This document shows positions 17,473-25,781 of a DNA stretch of 64,000 nt, piece after piece (positions within the stretch are counted from its first letter, which is position 1; every line of letters begins with the position of its first letter). The translations under genes were made by a program, and so were the position numbers. The notes under the pieces were generated by a model. It searched no databases and was not told the DNA's origin. It saw only the letters and a program-made list of their open reading frames with translations. The DNA comes from Streptomyces sp. MUM 178J (GTDB lineage Bacteria > Actinomycetota > Actinomycetes > Streptomycetales > Streptomycetaceae): contig NZ_JADWYQ010000022.1 of assembly GCF_022414575.1 (NCBI RefSeq), positions 1-64,000 on the forward strand, in the 5' to 3' direction.

Positions 17473-18393
17473 TCAATTGACCCGCAAGCACCGCGCATAA
17501 CACGGGTCTTGTTGTGTCTCAAAAGCCACTGCTGTTTTCGGCCACCGAAGGGATGCCTTGCGAAACTCGGCGTCGAATTCCGTCGCGACTGCGCCAACCG
17601 ACCCGCTAATAACGCGCCCGCTCACTGCGACGCCCGCCGACGTGTGCTCGCCGACCGGTTCGCTACGAGCGGACGGGAGCAGGACGCGGCATCCACGGGC
17701 ATGTCGCCGGAAGGGGTCGGGCACACCTGACGGGCGGCACCGGCCCCTTCCGGTCGGCTCATCCGGGTCGTCCTGCGGGTCGTTCGGGTCGCCGGGGGAG
17801 CCCATGTCGCGGCCGTAGTCGAACTCGAACTCGGGGACCGTCACCGTGTGGCAGACGGGAGGGGCGGGGCCGGGGTTGCAGTCGGTCTCCTGATGGCTGG
17901 GGATAGCCCGCTCGAGGTTGCCCGCGAACAAGCCGTCCTTGATCGCGATCGGGGCCTTGCCGAAGTCGTGGTCGAACAGCTTGTCGCGCAGCCCGTCCGG
18001 GAAGCCGAGGTAGGAGACCAGCATCGGACGCCGCCACTCGCCGTAGTGGTTCTCCGGCGGTTCGTCATCCTCCGTGGCGAAACGGAAGGCATGGATGACG
18101 CCGCCGTCCTTGCGGTAAACGATCTTTGGGTGGATGCCGTCCCAGAGGACCTCGTCAGCGGGCCTGATCTCATAGCCGCCGTGCGCCGACGCTGACACGT
18201 ACTTGGCGTGACCGTCCGACCCGATCACCGGGACGTTGCAGCAGCCGCCCTTGTCGCAGTCGAGGGCCGGCTGCCACTTCGGATCCGCCACGGTGGCACT
18301 TTCGGGGAGCGCGGGCGGTGGCTCGGGGCCGGCAGCCGCCACGGGGACGGCAGGAATGAGGACGGCGGCCATCACCGCCACCCCTGATCTCAT
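17473..18393 (-). CDS. Secreted NLP/NPP1-like protein lacking its central motif
   Basis: Encodes 306 residues with an N-terminal signal-like segment (VAVMAAVLIPAVPVAAAG). Residues about 60-150 resemble the C-terminal half of necrosis- and ethylene-inducing (NPP1) proteins: YVSASAHGGY, GIHPKIVYRKDGGVIHAF, PPENHYGEW, then GLRDKLFDHDFGKAPIAIKDG. The segment with the diagnostic GHRHDWE heptapeptide, expected between PVIGSDG and HAKYVS, is absent, so about 70 residues seem deleted. The last 100 residues are Arg/Pro-rich and may be out of frame. It is probably a degenerate gene. The family call is from memory of conserved blocks. Confidence 0.5.
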   Translation of the reverse strand: MRSGVAVMAAVLIPAVPVAAAGPEPPPALPESATVADPKWQPALDCDKGGCCNVPVIGSDGHAKYVSASAHGGYEIRPADEVLWDGIHPKIVYRKDGGVIHAFRFATEDDEPPENHYGEWRRPMLVSYLGFPDGLRDKLFDHDFGKAPIAIKDGLFAGNLERAIPSHQETDCNPGPAPPVCHTVTVPEFEFDYGRDMGSPGDPNDPQDDPDEPTGRGRCRPSGVPDPFRRHARGCRVLLPSARSEPVGEHTSAGVAVSGRVISGSVGAVATEFDAEFRKASLRWPKTAVAFETQQDPCYARCLRVN

Positions 18394-19268
18394 TGAGCGG
18401 AACTGAGCTGGCTGTGATCTGGGTTACGACGAACGTGAGCAGCCGCCTCGACCGTCACGGCCCCCATGTCGAGGTCGTCGAGCGAGTCGCGGTGGGCCTC
18501 GGCGCCCGCGGCCTCCGGTGCGCCGGCCGAGACATCGGAGCGGGCGAGGGCGACCGCCTTGTGGCCCACTTGGAACACAGTCGAGGGTTCCCGTCCCGGT
18601 CCAGGGGCCTCAACGCAACATCTGCCGGCCCGGCCTTCAAGGCCTTCGGACGAAAGAACCAGTCGCCCTGCGGGAGTTCCTCAACCGCTTGATGCGCAAT
18701 GGCAACCTCCGGGATCTGCGGAGCGAGGACGCCAGCGGACAGCGCGGAAGGCGGCGTGCTGATTCTCGGCAAGCCCTTGACCGGCGCGAGCCCGAAAGAA
18801 TGCATGGAATTCGATGAACATTGAACCAGCACAGCGAAGGAGAGGGCACTTTGCAGTCGGGATTCACGGCAGGATTTCAAGATCACTCAGCTTGATGCAA
18901 GCCACACAAACGGTCGCAAGCAGTGATGGCGGGAGGGTTGAATGGCGACCACTCCGGACAGAACGACCGTTGCACGCGGTGCTCGAACCGTTGCGAGGGT
19001 GCAGCAATTTCACCCTTCGATGAACACACATCGAGAAATGCCTGTACCTGTGAGTCACCTGTGGGACATGGGTGAACGTTGAACAGATCGGTGCGTTCAG
19101 ACGACCGCCCAGTCTTTCTTTGCACAATCCGGATTTCGCACCGGGTGAGGCGACTGCATTATGTTGAATAGCAGTGAGAGGGTCGGCGGCGGTGTTCGGC
19201 AGGACAGGCACGCGGTGGTCACGCTGCCCGGCCCTGTTCGGGACCACGCATGTACGGGAGAGGCAGGT
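18394..19268. other. Intergenic stretch, no gene found
   Basis: Several open frames cross this region but none has a ribosome site, a recognisable product or normal codon bias. Base composition is lower in GC around 18800-19150 than nearby. It separates the linaridin side from the LuxR-type regulator and may hold remnants of lost genes. An ATG at 19161 would extend the regulator into it. Confidence 0.4.
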
Positions 19269-20798
19269 ATGGCCGGGCACCGGGGTGAAAGCGCGACGAG
19301 GCTCTGTCAACCGATTGTGTCCGCGAGACTGGCGCCGCCCCTCATGGGCCCGTTGCTCGATCGCCCGAGGCTGCATCGGAGGCTGACCACCGGGGTGACG
19401 GGCCGACTCACGGTCGTCATCGGCCCCCCGGGTGCGGGCAAGACGGCGCTCCTGGCCTCCTGGGCGCGCTCCCATGTCTGCATGCCCGGCCACACCGCGT
19501 GGCTCACCCTGGACACGGATGACAACGATGCAGCGCAGTTGCTCGCCCACCTGGAAGCGGCCCTGGCCCGCATCGGCATGATGTCCCCCGACTCCGTCGA
19601 CCGGTTCTCCTCCGGTCAACGGGAGTGCGAAGTCAGCGTGTCGGCGCTGCTGAACGCGGTGAGCGAGTTCCGGACCCCCATCGTCCTGGTGCTGGACGGG
19701 GTGCACGAACTGCGAGCCGGACCGGCGCTGAACGCGCTGCTGCAGTTCACCCGCTACGCCCCGAAGTACCTGCGCGTCGTGCTGGCGTCGCGCAGGGAAC
19801 CCGGACTGCCCCTGCACAAACTTCGCGCCCTGGGTGAACTGACGGAGATAAGGGGCTCCGACCTCGCCTTCACCCGCGAAGAGGCCGCCGTGCTGTTCCG
19901 CGAACACGGTGCGGAGGCAGGCGAGGAGCAGATGGCGCGGGTCGTCGAGTGCTCCGGCGGATGGGCGCTCGCCGTCCGTTACGCGGCCGTGCACCCGGTA
20001 CGCGGCACCAGCCACCAGTCCTGTCTTGAGGGCTGGTCACAGGCCGTCCGCTCCTGCTCCGACTTCCTGATATCGGAACTGCTGGAGCCGCTGCCCCCGG
20101 AGCATCAGGACGTGCTGCTGCGCACCAGCGTCCTCACCGAGTTCAGCGCCTCTCTGGTGCGCGCGCTGACGGGACGGATGGAGGCCCACCGCATCCTGCG
20201 GGTGCTGGCCACCCACTACGACCTGCTGGACCGCGACGACGAGTGGACTTACCGTCTGCCGAATCCGCTGATCCGCGGAGTGCTCTCCAGGGAGCTGACC
20301 GAGCGGTACGGCTGGGACGAAGTCATCCGCCTGCTGCGGACGGCAGCGGACTGGCACGGCGAGGGCGGCCGGGGCATCAAGGCCGCGGAGTACGCCCGGG
20401 CGGCGGACACCCATGCCGCGCGCCCCCCTTCCGACACCGGCATCGTGTTCCCGCCCGCCCTTGCGACATACCAGGCCGGCCAGGAACCCGCGGCGGGCCG
20501 GGCCGTCGACACGGCGACGGCATCACCCGTTTCCGTGGAGGAGGCGATCACCCGCCCGTCGCCCTCGCTCTCACCCGGCCACTTCCGGCCCGGCGCAGAG
20601 GACTTCGAACCCCTGACGCCGACCGAACTGGACGTGCTGAGGCTGCTGCCTCGCGGACTGACTCTGGAGGAGATCGCCGCACAGCGCCATGTCTCCCTCA
20701 ACACGGTGAAGTCCCAGGTGAAGGCCATCTACCGGAAACTCCGCGTGAGCCGTCGGCGTGATGCCGTCTCGATCGCCGCCGAACACGGCGTGATCTGA
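19269..20798 (+). CDS. LuxR-family P-loop regulator (MalT/LAL-like)
   Basis: Encodes 509 residues from the ATG at 19269 (GGGAGAGG upstream); an in-frame ATG at 19161 would add 36 residues. Walker A is IGPPGAGKTALLASW at about residue 50, followed by VLVLDGVHEL as Walker B in an AAA/STAND ATPase. The C-terminus is a LuxR helix-turn-helix: LTPTELDVLRLLPRGLTLEEIAA, then VSLNTVKSQVKAIYRKL. It is shorter than classic LAL regulators because the TPR sensor part is reduced. Lying between two RiPP loci, it is a good candidate cluster activator. Confidence 0.85.
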   Translation: MAGHRGESATRLCQPIVSARLAPPLMGPLLDRPRLHRRLTTGVTGRLTVVIGPPGAGKTALLASWARSHVCMPGHTAWLTLDTDDNDAAQLLAHLEAALARIGMMSPDSVDRFSSGQRECEVSVSALLNAVSEFRTPIVLVLDGVHELRAGPALNALLQFTRYAPKYLRVVLASRREPGLPLHKLRALGELTEIRGSDLAFTREEAAVLFREHGAEAGEEQMARVVECSGGWALAVRYAAVHPVRGTSHQSCLEGWSQAVRSCSDFLISELLEPLPPEHQDVLLRTSVLTEFSASLVRALTGRMEAHRILRVLATHYDLLDRDDEWTYRLPNPLIRGVLSRELTERYGWDEVIRLLRTAADWHGEGGRGIKAAEYARAADTHAARPPSDTGIVFPPALATYQAGQEPAAGRAVDTATASPVSVEEAITRPSPSLSPGHFRPGAEDFEPLTPTELDVLRLLPRGLTLEEIAAQRHVSLNTVKSQVKAIYRKLRVSRRRDAVSIAAEHGVI

Positions 20799-21096
20799 TC
20801 CGCTCCCAGGACCCCTCGGCCCCACCCCGCGCCGTACCGCCGCGGCGCCTACGAGCGTGCCGACGGCCCCTTCGGCCTCGCCGCGCCCCGCACCTCCCGC
20901 AGTGCCGCCGCCCCCGCGCTTCGGCGACGTACGTCATCCGCACCCCACGCCCATCGAGCCCCTCCCGGGTGATGCCCATCACCCGGGAGGGTGATCGCCA
21001 AGGCCCGCGCATTTCACCTTCGACGCATGATGATCCGCCGGTCGCCGGGGAGTTGTCTTGAGCCATCGGCACAGTCTCACGCGAGGGAGGCCGACG
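20799..21096. other. Gap before the second RiPP operon
   Basis: No gene is visible. The main content is the perfect 15-bp inverted repeat at 20960-20991. The YcaO gene ribosome site (GGGAGG) lies at the right edge. I could not pick a convincing minus-10/minus-35 pair, which would fit dependence on an activator. Confidence 0.4.
20960..20991. promoter_or_regulatory. 15-bp perfect inverted repeat (terminator or operator)
   Basis: CCCTCCCGGGTGATG and its exact complement CATCACCCGGGAGGG are separated by only two bases. It lies about 160 bases after the regulator stop and 106 bases before the YcaO start. Such a long, tight stem could end the regulator transcript. The GGGTGATGCCCATCACCC centre is equally suited to bind a dimeric regulator of the downstream operon. 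Confidence 0.5.
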
Positions 21097-22431
21097 GTGC
21101 ACGACGACAGCCAGGGCAGGGCGAACGGTGACAGCGAGTTGGACGGACTCCGGAGGGTGGAAGCCGTCAGCGGGCCGGCCGTGCGGCCGGTGCGCGGCTC
21201 AACCCGACTGCCGCCGCTCCCGGGCGAACCGCCTTACTCGGTCTTCGTTTCCTCGATCGGGGACCCGACCGTGCTCTGGTCCGACACACCTGCCCAGCCC
21301 CAGGGGCTGGACGGCGCGGGCGGGGGCGTCGATCCGGAGCGGGCGCGCCTGATCAGTGTGGCCGAGGCGGTGGAGCGGTACACCAACGCCTTCTACCAGC
21401 CGCACATGGTGCGGTGGGCCTCGGCGGACGAACTCGGGGACGAGGCCGTCTCGTTGCAGTCACTCCCGCGCTGCTCGGCGACCGAGCTGGCGGACGAGGC
21501 CAACTGGCTGATCGACCCCGACCCGTCCCTGCCGCAGCGCTGGGTGCGCGGCTGGTCCTTGACCAGAGGGCGCCCGGTATGGGTACCGGCCACCTACGTC
21601 TGGCTGTTCACGGCGCACGAGGCGTACGGCGAGCGCATAGCCAACCCCATCTCAACCGGCTGTGCCGTGCACTTTGACGTCCACCAGGCCCTCGTCAACG
21701 GCATCTGCGAAGCGGTCGAACGCGACGCCATCTCGCTGGTCTGGCTCCAGCGCCTGGAGCTGCCCGAGATCGACGTCTCCGACGACCCCGCGTTCACCGC
21801 GCAGCGCGACCTCGTGCGCGACGGTTTCGTGGAGTACCGGTTCTACGACGCCACGACCGACGTCGGCGTGCCCACCGTCTACGCCGTCGTCCTCAGCGAT
21901 CACCACGAGTCCCTCGGCCAGCTGGTCATGTGCGCGTCCGGGCCGGACCCCGTCGGCATCGTCCGCAAGATCTACCGCGAGGCGGCGTCGTCAAGGATCG
22001 CGCTCCAGATGCCGCACCAGGTGCCCGACGATCCCCAGGACTTCACCAGCGTGCTGCACGGCGCCATCCGCATGGGGCGCCCCGAACAGCGCGACGCCTT
22101 CGACTTCCTGCTCAAGCGGCCCCGCCCGACCCGGTCGCTGGCCGACCTGCCCTCCGCGCCCGCCGCCGACCCCGCGGAGCAACTGACTTGGCTGGTCCAG
22201 CGGCTGGACGCGATCCGGGCCGAGGTGATCGCCGTCGAGCTGACCACCTCGGAGGCACGCCACGCGGGTCTGCGCTCGGTACGCGTCATCGTGCCCGGGC
22301 TGATGCCGCTGTCCTTCGTCCACCGGAACCGGTACCTCGGCCACCCCCGGCTCTACCGCGCACCCGAGGCGATGGGATTCACCAGCCGTCCCGAGCACGA
22401 GCTCAACCCCCACCCCCAGCCCTTCGCCTAG
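21097..22431 (+). CDS. YcaO-domain cyclodehydratase
   Basis: Encodes 444 residues from a GTG at 21097 with GGGAGG six bases upstream. YcaO blocks are visible: ARLISVAEAVERYTNAF (ATP-binding Glu cluster), PISTGCAVHFDVHQALVNGICEAVERDAISLVWL, and SLRSVRVIVPGLMPLSFVHRNRY-type sequence near the end. The extreme C-terminus NPHPQPFA is the Pro-rich tail that azoline-forming YcaO enzymes need for activity. It would use ATP to convert Cys, Ser or Thr of the four precursors to azolines, with the E1-like proteins encoded next presenting the leader. Confidence 0.9.
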   Translation: MHDDSQGRANGDSELDGLRRVEAVSGPAVRPVRGSTRLPPLPGEPPYSVFVSSIGDPTVLWSDTPAQPQGLDGAGGGVDPERARLISVAEAVERYTNAFYQPHMVRWASADELGDEAVSLQSLPRCSATELADEANWLIDPDPSLPQRWVRGWSLTRGRPVWVPATYVWLFTAHEAYGERIANPISTGCAVHFDVHQALVNGICEAVERDAISLVWLQRLELPEIDVSDDPAFTAQRDLVRDGFVEYRFYDATTDVGVPTVYAVVLSDHHESLGQLVMCASGPDPVGIVRKIYREAASSRIALQMPHQVPDDPQDFTSVLHGAIRMGRPEQRDAFDFLLKRPRPTRSLADLPSAPAADPAEQLTWLVQRLDAIRAEVIAVELTTSEARHAGLRSVRVIVPGLMPLSFVHRNRYLGHPRLYRAPEAMGFTSRPEHELNPHPQPFA

Positions 22432-22642
22432 ACCCTCTCGTTCGGATCGTGCCGGGCTCGCATGCCCTGGCGCCGCGCCGATCCCGTAGCCCCCCGGGCC
22501 CGGGAAGCCACCAGCCCTCCGGCCCTGGCGGACCCGGGGCAGAGGCGACAAGCCCATGACAGCTCATTGTGCACCGCCTGCTCTCGCCGCCAGGCAAGTT
22601 GGCAGATCCAGGTGCACTGCCCTGCAGCAGTAGGAGAACCCC

Positions 22643-23350
22643 GTGCCGCTCACCCGAGAACCCACCCACGTCCTGTGGACCGGTACGTTCGGCCGGAGCG
22701 TGGCCGACCACCTGTCCAGAACAGCCGGCTGGCGATCGTCCCCCGCCGACGTGCACGGACGCCGATCCGCCGAGTGGCCCCCTGCCGCGTTCCGCGTCGT
22801 TGCCCTCTGGCGCCATGAGTCCGCCCTGCTGGCCCGGGTCGCCCGGCTCCATGCGGCCTGGGGCACGGCCTGGCTCCCCGTAGTGCAGGAGTACCCGGTG
22901 ATCCGGGTGGGACCGCTCGTCGTGCCGGGCGAAGGATCGTGCTACTCCTGCTACCTCCGGCGCAGAGCGCAACACGACCAGGGACGCCCTGTGACGCAGG
23001 CGCTGGAGGCGGCGTTCGACGCGGCGCCAGAGAACGGGGTCACCGGCTACACCGACGCCCAGGCGTTGATCGCCGCCGGTGTCACGGCCGACCTGGTGTC
23101 CCGTCACCTCACGGAGCGGACCGTCGCGCCGGGCCACGTCGTGTTCTACAACGTGTTGACCCGCTCGCTCTTCGCCGACACGGTCCTCGGGGTCCACGGC
23201 TGCCCGGAGTGCGGACCTCCCGTCGACCCCGACGACGGCTGGCGCGAACTCGCCGAAGACCTGACCCGACCGCCGGCCGCCGGGGCAGGGGCCGGTGCAG
23301 GGGCCGGGGCCGGTGCAGGGGCCGGTGCAGGGGCCGGAGGTGGACGGTGA
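22643..23350 (+). CDS. E1-like TOMM partner protein with zinc-type Cys pairs
   Basis: Encodes 235 residues from a GTG with AGGAG upstream. It resembles ocin-ThiF/leader-binding partner proteins of azole RiPPs: VLWTGTFGRSVADHL at the start, FRVVALWRHESALL, then two Cys pairs (CYSCY near residue 98 and CPECG near 195) that should bind zinc. The C-terminus is a run of about 28 Ala/Gly residues encoded by a GCAGGGGCCGGT-type DNA repeat. It overlaps the next gene by four bases. The probable role is to bring precursor leader and YcaO together. Confidence 0.75.
   Translation: MPLTREPTHVLWTGTFGRSVADHLSRTAGWRSSPADVHGRRSAEWPPAAFRVVALWRHESALLARVARLHAAWGTAWLPVVQEYPVIRVGPLVVPGEGSCYSCYLRRRAQHDQGRPVTQALEAAFDAAPENGVTGYTDAQALIAAGVTADLVSRHLTERTVAPGHVVFYNVLTRSLFADTVLGVHGCPECGPPVDPDDGWRELAEDLTRPPAAGAGAGAGAGAGAGAGAGAGGGR
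23277..23342 (+). repeat. In-gene GC-rich tandem repeat encoding Ala-Gly
   Basis: Units of 12 bases or half units (GCAGGGGCCGGT) repeat through the 3' end of the partner-protein gene in frame, giving an alternating Ala-Gly tail. Because units are multiples of three or six, slippage would change tail length without a frameshift. Confidence 0.7.
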
Positions 23351-25104
23351 ACGCACCCGCGAACGACACCCGCCGGCTCGGCACCCCGGCCGCCGTACTG
23401 GCCGCCGCCGTTCAGGGCGATCCGCAGTTCCGGGTGCCTGAACGCCCGCAGCTCTGCCGTGGGCTGCACATCGTCGACACGCCCGAAGGAGTGGTCGTCG
23501 ACGGCGCGGCCGAGCGCCAGCACCTGCGCGGAGCATCCGCCGCAGTGCTCCGGCAGACCCTGCTGCCCCTGCTCGACGGCACCCGGGACCACGCCGCCCT
23601 GGCCGAGGCGACCGGCTGGAGCCTGAAGGCCGTCGGACAGGCGGTGGCGACCCTCTACTTCGGCGGCGTGCTGGAGGACGCGGAACAGGCGGTCGCCCTG
23701 CCGGAGGGGACGGGGCCGTCATCGTCCGCGGCGATCTGGATGTCCCGGACCCTGGACTGCAGCCGTGTCCACGCCCATTCCAGCCTGATGGCCCAGGCCG
23801 CCCTGTGGTCCCGGGTCCGCCTCGCCGTCCGGGAATCCTGGCGGGCTCCGCTGCGGGCGGCACTCGCCGACCTGGGCATCACCGACGTCTCGCAGGCCAC
23901 ACCGGCCTCGGCGAAGACGCTGGCGAGCGACGCCCTGGTGGTGGTCGACCTGGCCGCCCCCGCCGACACGGTCGACCGCATGGTCGAGGCCACCGCGGAC
24001 CGCGGCCTGCGCCTGCTGCTGGCGGACGAGCGCGACGGCCGCGTTCTCGTCGGCCCGCTGGTCGACCCCACGGCGACGGCCTGCGCGCGCTGCGCCCGCG
24101 CCGCGGTGGGACCGGAGAGCGATCCCGTCCTGTGGGAGTCGGCTCCCACCGCGGGCTCGATGGTCGCGGCCGGGCTGATCGCCGAAGAGATCCGGGCGCT
24201 GCTGCTCCGCAACGAACCGGCCCAGTCCCTCGGCGGGCAACTGGCAGTGGACCTGGCGAACGCGACCACCAGCGTGTACAAGCTGACCCCCGAAACCGAC
24301 TGCCCCACCTGCTACCCCACGTCCGCCGAGCGCACCGACCCCCTGCCGGCCGCGCCGCTGCACTACGAACACGCCGTCGGCTTCCCGCCCCGGCACCTGG
24401 TCAACCCGAAGGCCCACCAGCACCACTTCCGTCCCGAGAACGTCGGCCTGCAGTTCGAGCAACTGCGGTACCCGAGCAACCCGCGCCAGCCGCTGCCCGA
24501 GCTGAACCTGGCCGAGCTCCAAGCCCTTTCCGCCGCGGAGGAACCCGCGGACTGGCCCACCGTGCTCGCGGCGGTGCTCCGCTTCACCGCCGGGCTGCGC
24601 GCACCCTCCGACGCCGGCGAGGCCACCGATCCCGGCCGGGTGAACCGCTGGTCGCCCAGCGGCGGGAATCTCGGGTCCTGCCACGCCTACGCGGTGCTCC
24701 GCGGTGTGCCGGGGCTCGCCGACGGCATCCACTACTACGACGCCGCGGCACACGCCCTGACCGCGATGCACCCTCATGCCGAGTACGCGCGCACCGTGTT
24801 GACCGCACTGGGAGCGCCGCCGGACAGGGAGTCGGGCGTTCCGGACGTCTACCTGGTCCTCGCCTCGGACATCGGACGGGTCGCCCGCAAGTACGGGCCG
24901 TTCTCCTACCGGGTGGGGAACCTCGACACCGGATGCGCGCTGGCCCAACTGGGCCTCGTCTCCTCCGCGACCCGGACGGCACTCCGGCTTCTCGACCCCC
25001 ATGTCCTCCAACCCCACCGGGAGACGGTGACCGGCGTCAGCGGTCCCGCGCTCCTCACCGCAGCCGTGCAGCTCCGTCAGGAAGGGAGCGCCCCATGCCG
25101 CTGA
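23347..25104 (+). CDS. RRE/E1-like protein fused to SagB-type dehydrogenase
   Basis: Encodes 585 residues from a GTG overlapping the previous stop. Residues 20-115 look like the leader-recognition region of TOMM F-proteins (RPQLCRGLHIVDTPEG, then LLPLLDGTRDHAALAEATGW). Residues about 140-340 are E1/ThiF-like, with zinc-type Cys pairs CARC and CPTC. Residues 370-585 are a SagB-type nitroreductase (HHFRPENVGLQFEQLRYPSNPRQP, then NRWSPSGGNLGSCHAYAV) that would use FMN to oxidise azolines to azoles. The fusion covers leader binding and oxidation in one chain. Confidence 0.82.
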   Translation: MNAPANDTRRLGTPAAVLAAAVQGDPQFRVPERPQLCRGLHIVDTPEGVVVDGAAERQHLRGASAAVLRQTLLPLLDGTRDHAALAEATGWSLKAVGQAVATLYFGGVLEDAEQAVALPEGTGPSSSAAIWMSRTLDCSRVHAHSSLMAQAALWSRVRLAVRESWRAPLRAALADLGITDVSQATPASAKTLASDALVVVDLAAPADTVDRMVEATADRGLRLLLADERDGRVLVGPLVDPTATACARCARAAVGPESDPVLWESAPTAGSMVAAGLIAEEIRALLLRNEPAQSLGGQLAVDLANATTSVYKLTPETDCPTCYPTSAERTDPLPAAPLHYEHAVGFPPRHLVNPKAHQHHFRPENVGLQFEQLRYPSNPRQPLPELNLAELQALSAAEEPADWPTVLAAVLRFTAGLRAPSDAGEATDPGRVNRWSPSGGNLGSCHAYAVLRGVPGLADGIHYYDAAAHALTAMHPHAEYARTVLTALGAPPDRESGVPDVYLVLASDIGRVARKYGPFSYRVGNLDTGCALAQLGLVSSATRTALRLLDPHVLQPHRETVTGVSGPALLTAAVQLRQEGSAPCR

Positions 25105-25781
25105 TCGACATCGGCCGTCTCACCGAGGACCTGCTGACCGCGCCGCCCGCGTCCACGCCGCCGGCGACGCATGAGCCCCCGCCCCGGGCGCCCGTGGCCC
25201 TGCCGGGCAGTCCCGTCGAAGCCCTGCGCAGACGGGGAGCGGTGCGTGCCTGGTCCCATGAGCCCCTCGACGGAACTCTGCTGCCCCGGGCTCTGGACTA
25301 TGCCCGCGAGCAGGACGCCCGCCTCTGGCAGCCGGCCTTCCCCGAACTGCCCTCCCCGGTGGCGACCGTCCTCGCCCACAGTGTCGAGGGCCTCCCCCGG
25401 GGCGTCTACCGCTACGGCGCGGGAGCGCCGGGCCCCACCCCGGAGCCCGGCGAGCTGCCGCCGCTGGAAGACCTGGTGCTCCAGCTCGAGTTCGCCCAGG
25501 CTCCGGCCGTGGTCGTGGTGCACGGCGACCTTGCGACGGCCGTGGCACGGTACGGGGTGACCGGCCATCGGCAACTCCTGGCCCGGGGCGCGGCATTCGC
25601 GCACTCCGTGTGGCTGGCGTCCCTGTGCGGCGGCGCCGTCGGCTCCGTCTTCGCGGGGGTGCTGAGCGCCGCCGGCCGCAACCATCTCGGTCTGGACGGC
25701 GCGGGCCGGGCCCAGCTCCTCGGCCTGGCCCTCGGCCCCCCACGGCGTTCCGCGTCACCCGAGGGCGGCTCCCGGCGATGA
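25095..25781 (+). CDS. Second nitroreductase-like protein
   Basis: Encodes 228 residues from an ATG lying 10 bases inside the end of the SagB fusion gene. The pattern is that of a nitroreductase/SagB half domain: RRRGAVRAWSHEPLDGTLL (FMN-contacting start), GVYRYGAG, and a hydrophobic QLLARGAAFAHSVWLASLCGGAVGSVFAG helix region. Together with the neighbour this gives the locus two such modules, perhaps a heterodimeric dehydrogenase. It might alternatively be catalytically inactive and structural. Tight overlaps on both sides (the next gene starts at ATGA) place it in the operon. Confidence 0.75.
   Translation: MPLIDIGRLTEDLLTAPPASTPPATHEPPPRAPVALPGSPVEALRRRGAVRAWSHEPLDGTLLPRALDYAREQDARLWQPAFPELPSPVATVLAHSVEGLPRGVYRYGAGAPGPTPEPGELPPLEDLVLQLEFAQAPAVVVVHGDLATAVARYGVTGHRQLLARGAAFAHSVWLASLCGGAVGSVFAGVLSAAGRNHLGLDGAGRAQLLGLALGPPRRSASPEGGSRR

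Noticed and set aside
15166..17730. 854-codon open frame on the plus strand
   Set aside because: Antisense to the CypH-like and CypL-like genes and typical of GC-rich shadow frames.
18394..19268. Short open frames that could encode a further peptide
   Set aside because: None has a ribosome site, leader-like sequence or consistent codon bias.
22403..23863. 486-codon open frame on the minus strand
   Set aside because: Antisense to the E1-like and SagB genes; Pro/Arg-rich translation without motifs.
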